IMG/VR virus record: IMGVR_UViG_3300028676_000003
Span: 186,001 to 250,000 of that record
Origin: a virus
Direction: 5' to 3' (one strand)
DNA: 64,000 nt
Positions 27,198 through 35,653 of the stretch are shown here, one piece after another. The notes beneath the pieces were generated by a model that was not told where the DNA came from, did no database searches, and was given only the letters and a program-made list of their open reading frames with translations. Every line of letters begins with the position of its first letter. The stretch's first letter is position 1. The translations under genes and the position numbers were made by a program.

Positions 27198-27668
27198 ATG
27201 AATAGATTTGATAGAATTAGCTTTTTAGCATATATACATAATCCTATGAGTAGAGAGAGTATTGCGGTATTATATGATGCAAATAACATAAAGTTTGAAA
27301 AATGTGAACTTTATAGTGATTTTGTACAATCATTACTAATGCTGATTTTTAGCACATATATGGGTGATGAATTCACCAATCTTGATGACCAATTTAAACA
27401 TTTCGAATGGTGTTGGGACAAGACAATAAAAAACTTTGAAGAAGAAGGTATCTTTTTTAATAGCAATAAGTTATACAACTACTTTTTAGAGTTTATGCTT
27501 GAGGTATTTTACTCATACCCAGATAAATCCAATTTTGAGTTTACCGAAAAAGGTATACTTAGAATATGGAATGATATCTTTAATTACACAAGTACAAAGA
27601 CAAATTCGGATATTGACACACTGATAGAAATCTATCAAATATTCGAAAAATCGTTGAATAATGATTAA
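27198..27668 (+). CDS. Hypothetical helical protein
   Basis: A 156-residue, acidic, Phe/Tyr-rich helical protein. No motif or signal recognised. It follows the endolysin after a 54-bp AT-rich gap and may be on the same late transcript. Confidence 0.55.
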   Translation: MNRFDRISFLAYIHNPMSRESIAVLYDANNIKFEKCELYSDFVQSLLMLIFSTYMGDEFTNLDDQFKHFEWCWDKTIKNFEEEGIFFNSNKLYNYFLEFMLEVFYSYPDKSNFEFTEKGILRIWNDIFNYTSTKTNSDIDTLIEIYQIFEKSLNND

Positions 27669-27718
27669 AAAATAGGTTTTACACTTTATTTTAAAAAATA
27701 AATTAGTAGTTTTACAAT

Positions 27719-27961
27719 ATGAATACACAAAGACTTTTCGACGCAATGATTCTAAAGTTATCCCTAGACCAAAAAAAACTAGAGGATGAATTAGAACGTA
27801 CAGTAAATTCAGATAACCCAATAGATATGAAATTGGCTGATTTTACAAGGTTATTAGAAAGAATGGTAGCCTTAGATGCTTCGATACAAAAATTTAATCA
27901 AATTGTATCGAGTCAAAATAACAATAATAATACAGAACAAAACAACACTCCAAATGGATAA
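27719..27961 (+). CDS. Small helical protein
   Basis: An 80-residue helical protein with a low-complexity Asn-rich tail. Its end overlaps the following H1-like gene by 8 bp, so the two are coupled. Upstream is a degenerate -7-like TAGTTTTA box. Function unknown. Confidence 0.55.
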   Translation: MNTQRLFDAMILKLSLDQKKLEDELERTVNSDNPIDMKLADFTRLLERMVALDASIQKFNQIVSSQNNNNNTEQNNTPNG

Positions 27962-28133
27962 ATTTAATCAATTAAAAGACCTAGTTGCTGGGTTAGAAGA
28001 AGATGCAACAAAATTTTACGATAAAAACAATAAAGCGGCAGGTGTAAGACTTCGTAAGGGGCTTCAAGATATCAAAACGCTTTCACAAGCTTTGAGACAA
28101 GACGTTTCAGCTAAAAATAACGAAGGAAAATAA
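27954..28133 (+). CDS. Histone H1-like (Hc1-type) DNA-binding protein
   Basis: A 59-residue protein. MDKFNQLKDLVAGLEEDATK followed by NKAAGVRLRKGLQDIK matches the compact H1/Hc1-like proteins common in Bacteroidota (conserved NKAAG-R-RKG-Q-K pattern). It could bind phage DNA or compact host chromatin. It starts within the preceding gene. I prefer this ATG over an upstream in-frame one lying deep in the neighbour. Confidence 0.6.
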   Translation: MDKFNQLKDLVAGLEEDATKFYDKNNKAAGVRLRKGLQDIKTLSQALRQDVSAKNNEGK

Positions 28134-28141
28134 TAACTAAT

Positions 28142-28354
28142 ATGTTACTAACAATAATAAATAAAGTTTTGGTAGTTTTATTTTTTCTTGCATGTCTAAC
28201 AGCGTTAAGACATGGATATTACATTATCCAAGCAAGTCTTACTTCAACTGAAGAAAATCCAAGAAAATATGTTTTATCTAAAAAAACCCTTTTATTATTA
28301 GGGTTATCGGTAGCATATATCCTATCAACTATCTTTACAGGAATACAAATTTAA
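28142..28354 (+). CDS. Small membrane protein
   Basis: A 70-residue protein with two hydrophobic spans (~5-26 and ~45-66) separated by a polar loop. Not recognised. Encoded between the H1-like and the CxC-tailed protein genes with short spacers. Confidence 0.6.
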   Translation: MLLTIINKVLVVLFFLACLTALRHGYYIIQASLTSTEENPRKYVLSKKTLLLLGLSVAYILSTIFTGIQI

Positions 28355-28357
28355 AAG

Positions 28358-29146
28358 ATGGCAAATATACAAAAAGCACTAGATGCGCTTCAACCATACG
28401 TAATTGGAATTCGTTACCTACAAGGAACACCGTTGGTTGATGTTGTTTTTAAAGAAGGTTGGACACTACCTGAAGATGCTCATATTACCCGTGAGAAAGG
28501 TGACGAGTCAATGAACTACTATATGTTGTTCAGTCAATCACCACACATTGGTTTAGATGAACTTTTAGCGTATGTCGAAAAAACAATCAGACTTAATCAA
28601 GACCGTGAGAAAAAAGAAGACTTGTTAAAAGCAAAGATTAATGAAATGAGACAATTATTCAATAAAAACTCATTAACGAAACTTCAAACACTTAAATTCA
28701 CCTTCAAAGATGATATGGTGGTTGATAATTTTTCTTTGGATATTGAAAATGATGTTCAGAATACTGTTAAAACACCAAGTGTTGCAGAAGTAGAAGAAAC
28801 TGAAGATTCAGTTGTTTGGTCGGCTCCTTATCAAGAAGAAGAATATGATGAAGAACCTGAAATTCAAGAACCAATAGCTTATTTAGATGAAAATAAACAA
28901 CCAATTGCCTTGACTGAAGAAGACCGTGAAATTATGGCTGAAGAAGCTAGAGCTGAACGTAATCGTATCATGATTGAAAGAAGAAAAGAAAAACGTGCTA
29001 ATGCACCTGCTCTTCCAAAAAATAAAGTGGAATTACCACCTAAAAGACGAGTTCCAGCTATGGCTGAAGAAGTTCACAACTACGGTAGTTGTAATTGTGG
29101 GCCTGATGAAGCATGTGGTGAGTGTATTGACTCAAAAGGTTACTAA
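28358..29146 (+). CDS. Hypothetical protein with C-terminal Cys cluster
   Basis: A 262-residue protein: an N-terminal alpha/beta region (1-125), an acidic linker (~140-195), a basic helix (~195-235), and a Cys-rich end (SCNCGPDEACGECI) that could bind a metal. The same kind of Cys tail ends the 115-residue protein near 33.4 kb. Function unknown. Last gene before a bidirectional terminator. Confidence 0.6.
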   Translation: MANIQKALDALQPYVIGIRYLQGTPLVDVVFKEGWTLPEDAHITREKGDESMNYYMLFSQSPHIGLDELLAYVEKTIRLNQDREKKEDLLKAKINEMRQLFNKNSLTKLQTLKFTFKDDMVVDNFSLDIENDVQNTVKTPSVAEVEETEDSVVWSAPYQEEEYDEEPEIQEPIAYLDENKQPIALTEEDREIMAEEARAERNRIMIERRKEKRANAPALPKNKVELPPKRRVPAMAEEVHNYGSCNCGPDEACGECIDSKGY

Positions 29147-29154
29147 TAGACATA

Positions 29155-29183
29155 AAAAAAGACCCATTTAAGGGTCTTTTTTG
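29155..29183. terminator. Bidirectional terminator between convergent genes
   Basis: AAAAAAGACCC / GGGTCTTTTTT stem usable on both strands; it separates the plus-strand operon from the minus-strand membrane protein gene. Confidence 0.85.
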
Positions 29184-29202
29184 TTTTTAGGTGTAAGATA
29201 AC

Positions 29203-29544
29203 TTAATCATTATTAAAAGCTCTTTCTAGGGCTTCCTGAAGCGTATGGATTAACCACACACCAGCAGTTGAAATCAAACCATTAAAGAAAACTATTAGAT
29301 AAAGGTTAGTCATTCCTAATGAAGCCATTGGTGTTAATGCTAAATAACCAAAATAGTTAAAGATAAGCGTTACAGCAAATCCCATCCACGTACCTAAACA
29401 CATAAAACATGTAAATAATTTATGAAGTGATTTCCCACCTGTTCCTAGCTTAGCTAGTAGGTTTCTGAAACCTTCAAATATGGACCCGTAAATTAGATTA
29501 TTACAAGCACCATAACAAATTAATATAAAAAGAAGTAAAGTCAT
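29203..29544 (-). CDS. DUF1360-like integral membrane protein
   Basis: A 113-residue protein with three hydrophobic segments. LHKLFTCFMCLGTWMG resembles the CxxCxGxWxG element of DUF1360-type phage and Bacillus membrane proteins. Function of that family is unknown. On the complementary strand, TTGACATTG and TATATTTA before the ATG form a host-like promoter. Confidence 0.6.
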   Translation of the reverse strand: MTLLLFILICYGACNNLIYGSIFEGFRNLLAKLGTGGKSLHKLFTCFMCLGTWMGFAVTLIFNYFGYLALTPMASLGMTNLYLIVFFNGLISTAGVWLIHTLQEALERAFNND

Positions 29545-29633
29545 AGTTTTTTATTTTAAATATAATAATAAGTTTTTACAATGTCAATAACTATTTACTA
29601 AAATAACGAAATTCGATAAATTTAATAAAAAAG

Positions 29634-29852
29634 ATGAAAGATAACTTAACAAACAGAGAAGCTAGTAAACTTGAGAAGGATATACTAGTTGAAAAATACA
29701 AGACAGCTCTTAAAAAGAACCAATTTCTTAATGAGTTGAAAAGTGGACTAGGTGCTGAGATTAAAAAGAATCCAGGTCGTGCCAAGATAATAAAAAAGCC
29801 TTGGTATGCTAAAATACTAATAACATTACGCAAAATATTCACTAAATTCTAA
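29634..29852 (+). CDS. Small basic protein
   Basis: A 72-residue Lys-rich protein (KKNPGRAKIIKKPWYAKILI), divergent from the membrane-protein gene. It could bind nucleic acid or membrane. No family recognised. Confidence 0.5.
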   Translation: MKDNLTNREASKLEKDILVEKYKTALKKNQFLNELKSGLGAEIKKNPGRAKIIKKPWYAKILITLRKIFTKF

Positions 29853-29854
29853 AT

Positions 29855-30082
29855 ATGAACTACGACTCATTAATCGAAACCATTTCACTAATGGTTGAAA
29901 ACGAAAAAATAAACACAAAAGGTCTTATTATGACTTATGAATTAAGCGAAGAGGAACACTTGAACCTAAATGTGGACCTATTCTATAAAACCAACCCAAA
30001 CGGTAACTTCCAACCAACCAATGACTTTGAAGTTGAAATTGGTGGAATATTAATTAAATTTGTAAAAAAGTTGCAAGATTAA
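29855..30082 (+). CDS. Small hypothetical protein
   Basis: A 75-residue acidic alpha/beta protein, directly after the small basic protein gene. Not recognised. Confidence 0.5.
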   Translation: MNYDSLIETISLMVENEKINTKGLIMTYELSEEEHLNLNVDLFYKTNPNGNFQPTNDFEVEIGGILIKFVKKLQD

Positions 30083-30101
30083 AAACTTTTTAATACCTTT
30101 G
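30071..30101 (+). promoter_or_regulatory. Host-type promoter producing a near-leaderless mRNA
   Basis: TTGCAA at 30071 and TACCTTTG at 30094-30101; the ATG is only 4 nt downstream of the -7 box, so transcription should start at or near the start codon. Confidence 0.65.
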
Positions 30102-30105
30102 CCTT

Positions 30106-30372
30106 ATGAATATTAACGATTGGATTGGAATAGTTGGTTCTTTGCTAATGTTATTAGCATTTATCTTGAACATTATCGATAAAATTGATGATGATGATTT
30201 ATTATACATTTTATTAAACTTCTTCGGTGCTGGAATAGCATGCTACGCTTCATATATGATACCGTACTACCCATTTGTGGTTTTGGAAGGAGTTTGGACA
30301 CTAGTTTCAGCTTGGGGTATCTATGACTACATCAAACGTTATATAAAAAGACATATAAATGAAATTAGATAA
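30106..30372 (+). CDS. CBU_0592-like small membrane protein
   Basis: An 88-residue protein with three hydrophobic spans (7-25, 33-52, 56-75) and a basic tail. Spacing of NxxD/Gly residues recalls the CBU_0592-type membrane proteins of unknown function found in many bacteria. Its 3' end overlaps the RNase HII gene by 14 bp. Confidence 0.55.
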   Translation: MNINDWIGIVGSLLMLLAFILNIIDKIDDDDLLYILLNFFGAGIACYASYMIPYYPFVVLEGVWTLVSAWGIYDYIKRYIKRHINEIR

Positions 30373-30985
30373 GATTCTTGATTATGCTCCTGAAAAGCTA
30401 TTAGAATTAGAACATATCTGTGGAATTGATGAAGTTGGAAGAGGTTGTGGTGCGGGTCCTGTGGTAACAGCGGCTGTGGTACTTCCGAAAGACTTCAAAT
30501 CAAACCTATTAAGAGACTCAAAGAAGTTATCAGATAAACAGAAGAAAGAAGCCTACGACTTAATCATGGAAAATGCTCTAGCTATTTCATGTAAGGCTGG
30601 AATTGTAACAGATATAGATACGATGGGAATTAACCCAGCAACATTCAAAGCAATGCATGAATGTATCTTAGAAGTTAAAACAATTCTAGCGATAAAATAT
30701 CAAGAGCTTGATGCAATCTTATTAGATGGGATTGTTTGGGATAAAAACTCAGATATTAAGGTTAACTTGGTTCCAAAGGGTGATGATACTTATATGTCCA
30801 TTGCAGCGGCCGCTATCGTGGCTAAGGTAAGAAGAGATGAATACATGGTAAAGCTCCATCAACTCTATCCAAATTATGGTTGGGACACGAATGTAGGTTA
30901 CTTATCACCAGCTCATATAAAGGGTTTAAAGGAACACGGAGCAACAAAATACCATAGAAAAGAGTATATTAAAAAATTTATTTAA
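30359..30985 (+). CDS. rnhB: Ribonuclease HII
   Basis: A 208-residue protein. GIDEVGRGCGAGPVV (~21-35) carries the first D/E pair, LRDSKKLSD the SKKL motif, and the later DGI and AAAIVAKVRRDEYM the remaining conserved blocks. It cleaves the RNA strand of RNA-DNA hybrids or single ribonucleotides in DNA. In a phage it may remove lagging-strand primers, the role of T4 RNase H. Length is normal. Confidence 0.92.
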   Translation: MKLDKILDYAPEKLLELEHICGIDEVGRGCGAGPVVTAAVVLPKDFKSNLLRDSKKLSDKQKKEAYDLIMENALAISCKAGIVTDIDTMGINPATFKAMHECILEVKTILAIKYQELDAILLDGIVWDKNSDIKVNLVPKGDDTYMSIAAAAIVAKVRRDEYMVKLHQLYPNYGWDTNVGYLSPAHIKGLKEHGATKYHRKEYIKKFI

Positions 30986-31003
30986 AAATATTTCACTTTT
31001 TAC

Positions 31004-31034
31004 TTGCATATTGAAAATTATTGTAGTACCTTTG
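31004..31034 (+). promoter_or_regulatory. Bacteroidota-type promoter
   Basis: TTGCATA at 31004 and TACCTTTG at 31027-31034 precede the Ro60-like gene. Confidence 0.75.
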
Positions 31035-31072
31035 TACCACATTAGAAATAACAAATTAAAACAAAAGAAATT

Positions 31073-32512
31073 ATGAGTACATTATTGAAAGCAATGCAAA
31101 CTAAAGATTCAGTTACTGAAAACGGTATGGCAACAAACTCTACTTCATTGAACAACTCGGTTGATTTATTCTTCCAAATTGGTGCAATGAGAGGGCAAGA
31201 CAAACAACGCCTTATTAATGCATTCACGAAATCTTTTGGTGAAAATCCGTTAACAGCTATGAAGTTGTTATTTTGGGCACGTGACGTAAGAGGTGGTGCT
31301 GGTGAAAGACAAATCTTTAGAGATATTGTTGCTTACTTAGCTACAAACCGTACTGAAACACTAGCGAAAAACGTTGGTTTATTTGCTGAATATGGTAGAT
31401 GGGATGATATCTTGGTATTATTCGGTACTCCATTGGAAGCACAAGCTTTAAGCTTAATCGCTGAAGCGTTGGCAAACAAAAACGGTTTATGTGCTAAGTG
31501 GATGCCACGTCCAAACGTTAAGAACCGTGAGGACAAAAGAATCGCTAATACAATTAGAAAACACTTGGGGTTAACACCTAAAGAGTACAGAAAATTGTTG
31601 GTTGAAAATTCTAACACTGTTGAGCAATTGATGTGTGCTAAAGAATGGTCAAAAATCGAATACTCTAAATTGCCTTCAAAAGCAATGAGTGATTTGATGA
31701 AAGCGTTTTCTAAAAATGACTTGGCTAGATTCCAAGCATACTTATCAAGTGTAGAAAAAGGAGAAGTTAAGATAAATGCTAGTGCGGTTTACCCATACGA
31801 CATTTTGAAAAGCTTAATGCAAGGTAATACCAAAGGTGCTAACGTACAATGGACTGCTTTACCTAACTACCTTGAAGGAAGCAAAGAAATCTTCATTCCA
31901 GTTGTTGATACTTCGGGGTCAATGTTTTGGGATTCTGCTAAGATTAGTGGAGACTTGTTCGCAGGTCACGTTGCAATGTCATTAGGTATGTATATCTCAG
32001 AAAGAAACTTAGGTGTTTTCCAAGATGCATTCTTAACATTCAACACTCGTCCTGAGCTTCATGTGTTAAAAGGTACATTATCTGAAAGATATGAACAATT
32101 GAGACGTTCACCAGTTGGTGGAAGTACAAACCTTGAAGCGGTTTACACACTATTGTTAAACAAAGCGGTAGAACACAGTGTTCCTGAAAGCGAAATGCCT
32201 ACAATGATTATGATATTTTCGGATATGGAATTCAACCAAGGTACAAGCGGGAACTACTCAAATACTGCTCAAGAGATTGCTGAGAAAAAATACGCAGACG
32301 CTGGTTATAAAATGCCAAAGGTTGTTTATTGGAACTTAGCATCTAGAAATGACAAAAACAAACCAGTTCAATTCGACAAGAATGGAACAGCCTTAGTGTC
32401 AGGATTCAGTCCAGCACTTTTAGGTAGTTTGTTAGGTGGTAAAGACATGACACCATACTCAATGATGATGGAAGTTATCGGAGCTGAACGTTACTCTAGA
32501 GTAACAATCTAA
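31073..32512 (+). CDS. Ro60-like RNA-binding protein (TROVE/DUF2828 with vWA domain)
   Basis: A 479-residue protein. The N-terminal ~260 residues form the helical-repeat ring typical of Ro60/DUF2828 proteins (ALKLLFWARDVRGG-type motif MKLLFWARDVRGGAGERQIF near 62-82; EYGRWDDIL near 105). The C-terminal half is a von Willebrand A domain with an intact MIDAS: DTSGSM near 280, then T and D of FSDMEF. Bacterial Ro60 (Rsr) binds Y RNAs and misfolded RNA and tethers PNPase. Such genes are known in some phages. A structured non-coding stretch directly downstream is a candidate partner RNA. Own host-type promoter. Confidence 0.8.
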   Translation: MSTLLKAMQTKDSVTENGMATNSTSLNNSVDLFFQIGAMRGQDKQRLINAFTKSFGENPLTAMKLLFWARDVRGGAGERQIFRDIVAYLATNRTETLAKNVGLFAEYGRWDDILVLFGTPLEAQALSLIAEALANKNGLCAKWMPRPNVKNREDKRIANTIRKHLGLTPKEYRKLLVENSNTVEQLMCAKEWSKIEYSKLPSKAMSDLMKAFSKNDLARFQAYLSSVEKGEVKINASAVYPYDILKSLMQGNTKGANVQWTALPNYLEGSKEIFIPVVDTSGSMFWDSAKISGDLFAGHVAMSLGMYISERNLGVFQDAFLTFNTRPELHVLKGTLSERYEQLRRSPVGGSTNLEAVYTLLLNKAVEHSVPESEMPTMIMIFSDMEFNQGTSGNYSNTAQEIAEKKYADAGYKMPKVVYWNLASRNDKNKPVQFDKNGTALVSGFSPALLGSLLGGKDMTPYSMMMEVIGAERYSRVTI

Positions 32513-32521
32513 AACAAAAAT

Positions 32522-32543
32522 ATGGAGTGGGAAACTGCTCCAT
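32522..32543 (+). other. Hairpin after Ro60-like gene
   Basis: ATGGAG / CTCCAT stem with a 10-nt loop six bases after the stop; no strong T-run follows, so read-through into the downstream RNA region is possible. Confidence 0.5.
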
Positions 32544-32619
32544 ATCTTTCAAATATTGTTTAAAAAGATGTATTCTGCAAAATTAAAACAAAAAAATTAA
32601 ACAGATACTATTAACGATG

Positions 32620-32755
32620 AAAAGGGGGTCTTTCCTTTAAAAACAGATTACCAACAAGGGCCACAAAAGAAGATTAAGGATTGCCTTCCTACTTTAGTTT
32701 ACAGTAACAACACAATGGGTAAAATCTTACAGGGTTCGATGATAAAGCCCCCGCA
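32620..32755 (+). ncRNA. Candidate Y-like RNA downstream of Ro60-like gene
   Basis: This ~135-nt segment has no convincing ORF. Its ends can pair (GGGGG-CTT at 32624 with AAGCCCCC at 32745-32752, one bulged T), closing a long domain. An internal AGGA/TCCT hairpin and a TTCGAT segment like a tRNA T-loop (32734) lie inside. It is followed by a Rho-independent terminator. Y RNAs are built this way, with a terminal stem bound by Ro60 and sometimes a tRNA-like module. Assignment rests on position and pairing only. The rest of the 32513-32881 gap is AT-rich with no gene. Confidence 0.4.
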
Positions 32756-32777
32756 TCTTGAAACAATCAAACAAAAT

Positions 32778-32800
32778 AGCTCCTTTTAGGGGCTTTTTTT
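32778..32800 (+). terminator. Rho-independent terminator
   Basis: AGCTCC / GGGGCT stem with a 5-nt loop and T-run, ending the Ro60-like/RNA transcript. Confidence 0.8.
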
Positions 32801-32836
32801 GTTTTATGTCTTTACTCATAATTTTTTTTTATGTAG

Positions 32837-32871
32837 TTTTGTTTATAAATTTAAAAATAATACTATATTTA
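32837..32871 (+). promoter_or_regulatory. Host-like promoter
   Basis: TTTTG at 32837 and TATATTTA at 32864-32871, 11 nt before the ATG at 32882. Confidence 0.5.
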
Positions 32872-32881
32872 AGAATATAAC

Positions 32882-33118
32882 ATGAAGACAATCGTTGTAA
32901 AAGAACTAAATAAAAAAGAATCCGTTTCAGAATACATTATCTATCTTATGGTAGGTGAAAATAAAAGGCCCGTACAAGCATTTACTGAAATTGGTGAAGA
33001 AAATAAAAAACTTAGAGTTAATGATATAATTCTAGAACATTTCGTTGACCACGAGACGTTAAAATCACACAATAAAATAATACTAGAAGATATCCTTTTT
33101 GAAGAGTATCTTAAATAA
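32882..33118 (+). CDS. Small hypothetical protein
   Basis: A 78-residue charged alpha/beta protein, first gene of a four-gene cluster. Not recognised. Confidence 0.55.
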   Translation: MKTIVVKELNKKESVSEYIIYLMVGENKRPVQAFTEIGEENKKLRVNDIILEHFVDHETLKSHNKIILEDILFEEYLK

Positions 33119-33127
33119 TCAAAGAAA

Positions 33128-33475
33128 ATGGAACAACACCCTTTAATTATCGTCTTTTATCTTGATGAAGATATGATGAGACAACCTGAAATAATTCAAC
33201 CATTCGCAGAATCAATCAACGAAATGCTTATTTATAAAAAAGTTAATGCACTTGCATTCTTTATTCCAACAAAAGGAGAAGAAAGAGTTGAATGTATCAA
33301 CCCTGTAGTATTACCTGAAGCAGATGTAGCTAAGGTTTATAAAATGATAGATGATATCAAAGAAAGCTTCGCAATTGGAGTTGATATTGATGTTGATATC
33401 GAAGATGTGGACCTAGACGTTCAATACAAGCCTTGTGATTGTGGTAATAACCCTGATGGAGCATGTCAATGCTAG
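33128..33475 (+). CDS. Small protein with C-terminal Cys cluster
   Basis: A 115-residue protein: a thioredoxin-like or ferredoxin-like alpha/beta region (LIIVFYLDEDMM at the start), then an acidic strand (DIDVDIEDVDLDVQ), then CDCGNNPDGACQC at the end. The Cys tail resembles that of the 262-residue protein at 28.4 kb. The TAG stop is overlapped by the next gene's start. Function unknown. Confidence 0.55.
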   Translation: MEQHPLIIVFYLDEDMMRQPEIIQPFAESINEMLIYKKVNALAFFIPTKGEERVECINPVVLPEADVAKVYKMIDDIKESFAIGVDIDVDIEDVDLDVQYKPCDCGNNPDGACQC

Positions 33476-33624
33476 AACCAAGCATAGACCCAACATCAAG
33501 TTTTGATGTCAAAAAGGAATGGGTTGAAAAATATCTCCAAAAATCATGGAAAAAAAATAATGAGAATGACGAACAAGATTTGCCAATTTTCAAAAAAATA
33601 AGACAAATAATTAAACAAAAATGA
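33469..33624 (+). CDS. Very small protein
   Basis: A 51-residue reading frame (MLEPSIDPTSSFDVKKEWVE...) starting inside the end of the previous gene and ending on the ATG of the next (ATGA overlap); an in-frame ATG at 33463 is an alternative start. The continuous overlaps on both sides are the main evidence. Charged and helical; unknown function. Confidence 0.5.
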   Translation: MLEPSIDPTSSFDVKKEWVEKYLQKSWKKNNENDEQDLPIFKKIRQIIKQK

Positions 33625-33809
33625 CAAATCAAGAAAAAGCAGATTTCTACGATGCATGTATCAGAGAAAATGACAGATTACTTAGAGAAAATTCTAAGAT
33701 AAAATCAGACTTCGCTGGTAACATACCACCTGAGTTAGACTTACAAATAAAACGAAACGAAGAAAGAATCGCTTTATTAGTTGGAAAGATTGAGCAAATG
33801 ATGAGATAA
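33621..33809 (+). CDS. Small helical protein
   Basis: A 62-residue charged protein, probably two helices (KADFYDACIRENDRLLRENS and RNEERIALLVGKIEQMM). Coupled to the preceding gene by ATGA. Unrecognised. Confidence 0.55.
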   Translation: MTNQEKADFYDACIRENDRLLRENSKIKSDFAGNIPPELDLQIKRNEERIALLVGKIEQMMR

Positions 33810-33813
33810 TATT

Positions 33814-33839
33814 AAACCCGCTAAATGCGGGTTTTTTTA
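33814..33839. terminator. Bidirectional terminator
   Basis: AAACCCGC / GCGGGTTT stem with T-run between convergent genes. Confidence 0.85.
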
Positions 33840-34493
33840 TGGACGGGTACTAGTTCTTCTTATCTTGGTGTAAGGCCAACCAGTTTCATCATGTATCAAG
33901 TCATATAGACGGGTCATAGTCGCTGGTGTTGCAGTACCCATAAATAATAGACTCTTTATCTTCTGTTTCTTGGCAATCTTAGCTAGTGTATGGTGCAGAC
34001 GTTGAGCTTCTTCAAGGTTTTTACAGATTACCATATCAAATTGTTCTTCATTATAGATAATTAGCTTATTATGAGCTATGATTATCTGTTTAACTACCTT
34101 TTTTGAGTGTGCGTTTACCATAAGACGCTTAACAATCTCGGTAATTGTCACTCTATCAGTATCGTTAGGTAGTCCATATATCCAAAATGTTTCTTCAATA
34201 TCGTATGTATCGGAAGTAAGGATGGTCCAATCACCTAAAGGAGCCTCAGTATAAAGCTTTCCTAAGTCATCTCTTCTAATTCTGAACACATCTCCTTCTT
34301 CGGTAACCTTTGTGATGCATATTTCAAACTTAACTGGTCTGATTCCGTGACTATTAATTACTTTTTTCGGAAAATAGACCTTATTTTGTTCTTTGAATGA
34401 ATAAAACTTGGTATAAACTGTTTCTAAGGTATTACATTGGTATAGTGTTTTTTTATATTCTCCATTTGAGAGCAAAACAACTCGGTATTTCAT
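33837..34493 (-). CDS. Hypothetical phage protein
   Basis: A 218-residue protein with a beta-rich N-terminal half (MKYRVVLLSNGEYKKTLYQC) and a helical, Lys/His-rich C-terminal half. I cannot name the family. A minus-strand ATATTTAT core lies 20 nt upstream of the ATG, so late expression opposite to dnaJ is possible. Confidence 0.6.
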   Translation of the reverse strand: MKYRVVLLSNGEYKKTLYQCNTLETVYTKFYSFKEQNKVYFPKKVINSHGIRPVKFEICITKVTEEGDVFRIRRDDLGKLYTEAPLGDWTILTSDTYDIEETFWIYGLPNDTDRVTITEIVKRLMVNAHSKKVVKQIIIAHNKLIIYNEEQFDMVICKNLEEAQRLHHTLAKIAKKQKIKSLLFMGTATPATMTRLYDLIHDETGWPYTKIRRTSTRP

Positions 34494-34500
34494 TTTTTAT

Positions 34501-34531
34501 TTGTTTTTATGGAATAAATATAGTACTTTTG
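34501..34531 (+). promoter_or_regulatory. Bacteroidota-type promoter of dnaJ
   Basis: TTG at 34501 and TACTTTTG at 34524-34531. Confidence 0.7.
34514..34521 (-). promoter_or_regulatory. Late-type promoter motif (minus strand)
   Basis: ATATTTAT read on the minus strand, 20 nt from the minus-strand ATG at 34493; spacing is longer than typical and it overlaps the divergent dnaJ promoter. Confidence 0.35.
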
Positions 34532-34552
34532 TACAATAAATAAATAACATAG

Positions 34553-35581
34553 ATGAAAAAAAGAGATTATTATGAAATTCTAGGGGTAACCAAAGAATCC
34601 TCTGCTAATGATATCAAGAAAGCATACCGTAAATTAGCTAAGGAACTTCACCCTGATGTTAATCCAAACAACACAGACGCTGAAAACAAGTTTAAAGAGG
34701 TATCTGAAGCCTATGAACACTTATCAGACAAACAAAAAAGAGCACACTACGATAGAATGGGTCATATGTCGGGTCCTAACAGACAAGACATGGATAACCA
34801 ATTCAACGATATATTCAGATACAGCCAACAAAGACCAATCAGAACTGGTAATAACTTAAGTGTTATAATTAAATTAACTCTTGAAGAAATTTATTCAGGT
34901 GTTACAAAAACATATAAGTATACTAGAGATGTTAAGTGTAATGTTTGTGAGGGTCACGGTGGTCATGATGTACATGACTGTCCAACTTGTCATGGAATGG
35001 GTGAAATCGCTAGAATGTATAAAACACCTTTCGGAGTTATCCAACAAGGAGAATTATGTTATTCTTGTCATGGAACTGGTGAAACAACCAAAACACCATG
35101 TGGTACTTGCCACGGAACTGGTCTTGAAAAAGAAGAAACAACTGTTGAACTTGAAATACCTTCAGGTGTAACTAATAATATAACAGTAGCAATGAATGGA
35201 AAAGGTAATGCTATCAAAGGTGGAACCTATGGAAATCTTCATTGTACAGTAATGGAACTTCCTCATAAGGTATTCATCAGAAATGGTAATGACCTTAGAA
35301 TGAACCTAAAATTAACATATCCACAACTTATACTTGGTGATAAGGTTGAAATAGAGACCATAGGTGGCAAGAAAATTAGAATTACGATAGCTGAGCTCAG
35401 TAATATAGGAACGAACCTTAAAATAGCCTCAAAAGGGCTTATACCGCTAGGTGAGACCGAATCTAAACGTGGCGATTTGATAATTACCCTTGGATTGGAC
35501 ATTCCGAAGGAAATTGACGATGAAACGAAGAGCTTAATCATTGATTTAAAGACTAAAATGGATGCAAGTAAAATTTCTTAA
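34553..35581 (+). CDS. dnaJ: DnaJ co-chaperone
   Basis: A 342-residue type I J-protein. The J domain includes DYYEILGV and the HPD motif (LHPDVNP, ~33). A short linker lacks the long Gly/Phe region. Four zinc-finger repeats follow ([36 protein letters not shown]) and two C-terminal substrate domains. It would recruit host DnaK, possibly for replication-complex or capsid remodelling. Own host-type promoter. Confidence 0.93.
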   Translation: MKKRDYYEILGVTKESSANDIKKAYRKLAKELHPDVNPNNTDAENKFKEVSEAYEHLSDKQKRAHYDRMGHMSGPNRQDMDNQFNDIFRYSQQRPIRTGNNLSVIIKLTLEEIYSGVTKTYKYTRDVKCNVCEGHGGHDVHDCPTCHGMGEIARMYKTPFGVIQQGELCYSCHGTGETTKTPCGTCHGTGLEKEETTVELEIPSGVTNNITVAMNGKGNAIKGGTYGNLHCTVMELPHKVFIRNGNDLRMNLKLTYPQLILGDKVEIETIGGKKIRITIAELSNIGTNLKIASKGLIPLGETESKRGDLIITLGLDIPKEIDDETKSLIIDLKTKMDASKIS

Positions 35582-35589
35582 GGAAAATG

Positions 35590-35620
35590 TTGCAACCAAT
35601 ACTTCTAAATAGTACCTTTG
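35590..35620 (+). promoter_or_regulatory. Bacteroidota-type promoter
   Basis: TTGCAACC at 35590 and TACCTTTG at 35613-35620. It fixes the downstream start at the ATG 35654 and not at a TTG that overlaps the -7 box. Confidence 0.7.
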
Positions 35621-35653
35621 TATAACAATAAAAATAAACAATTAAATATAAGT

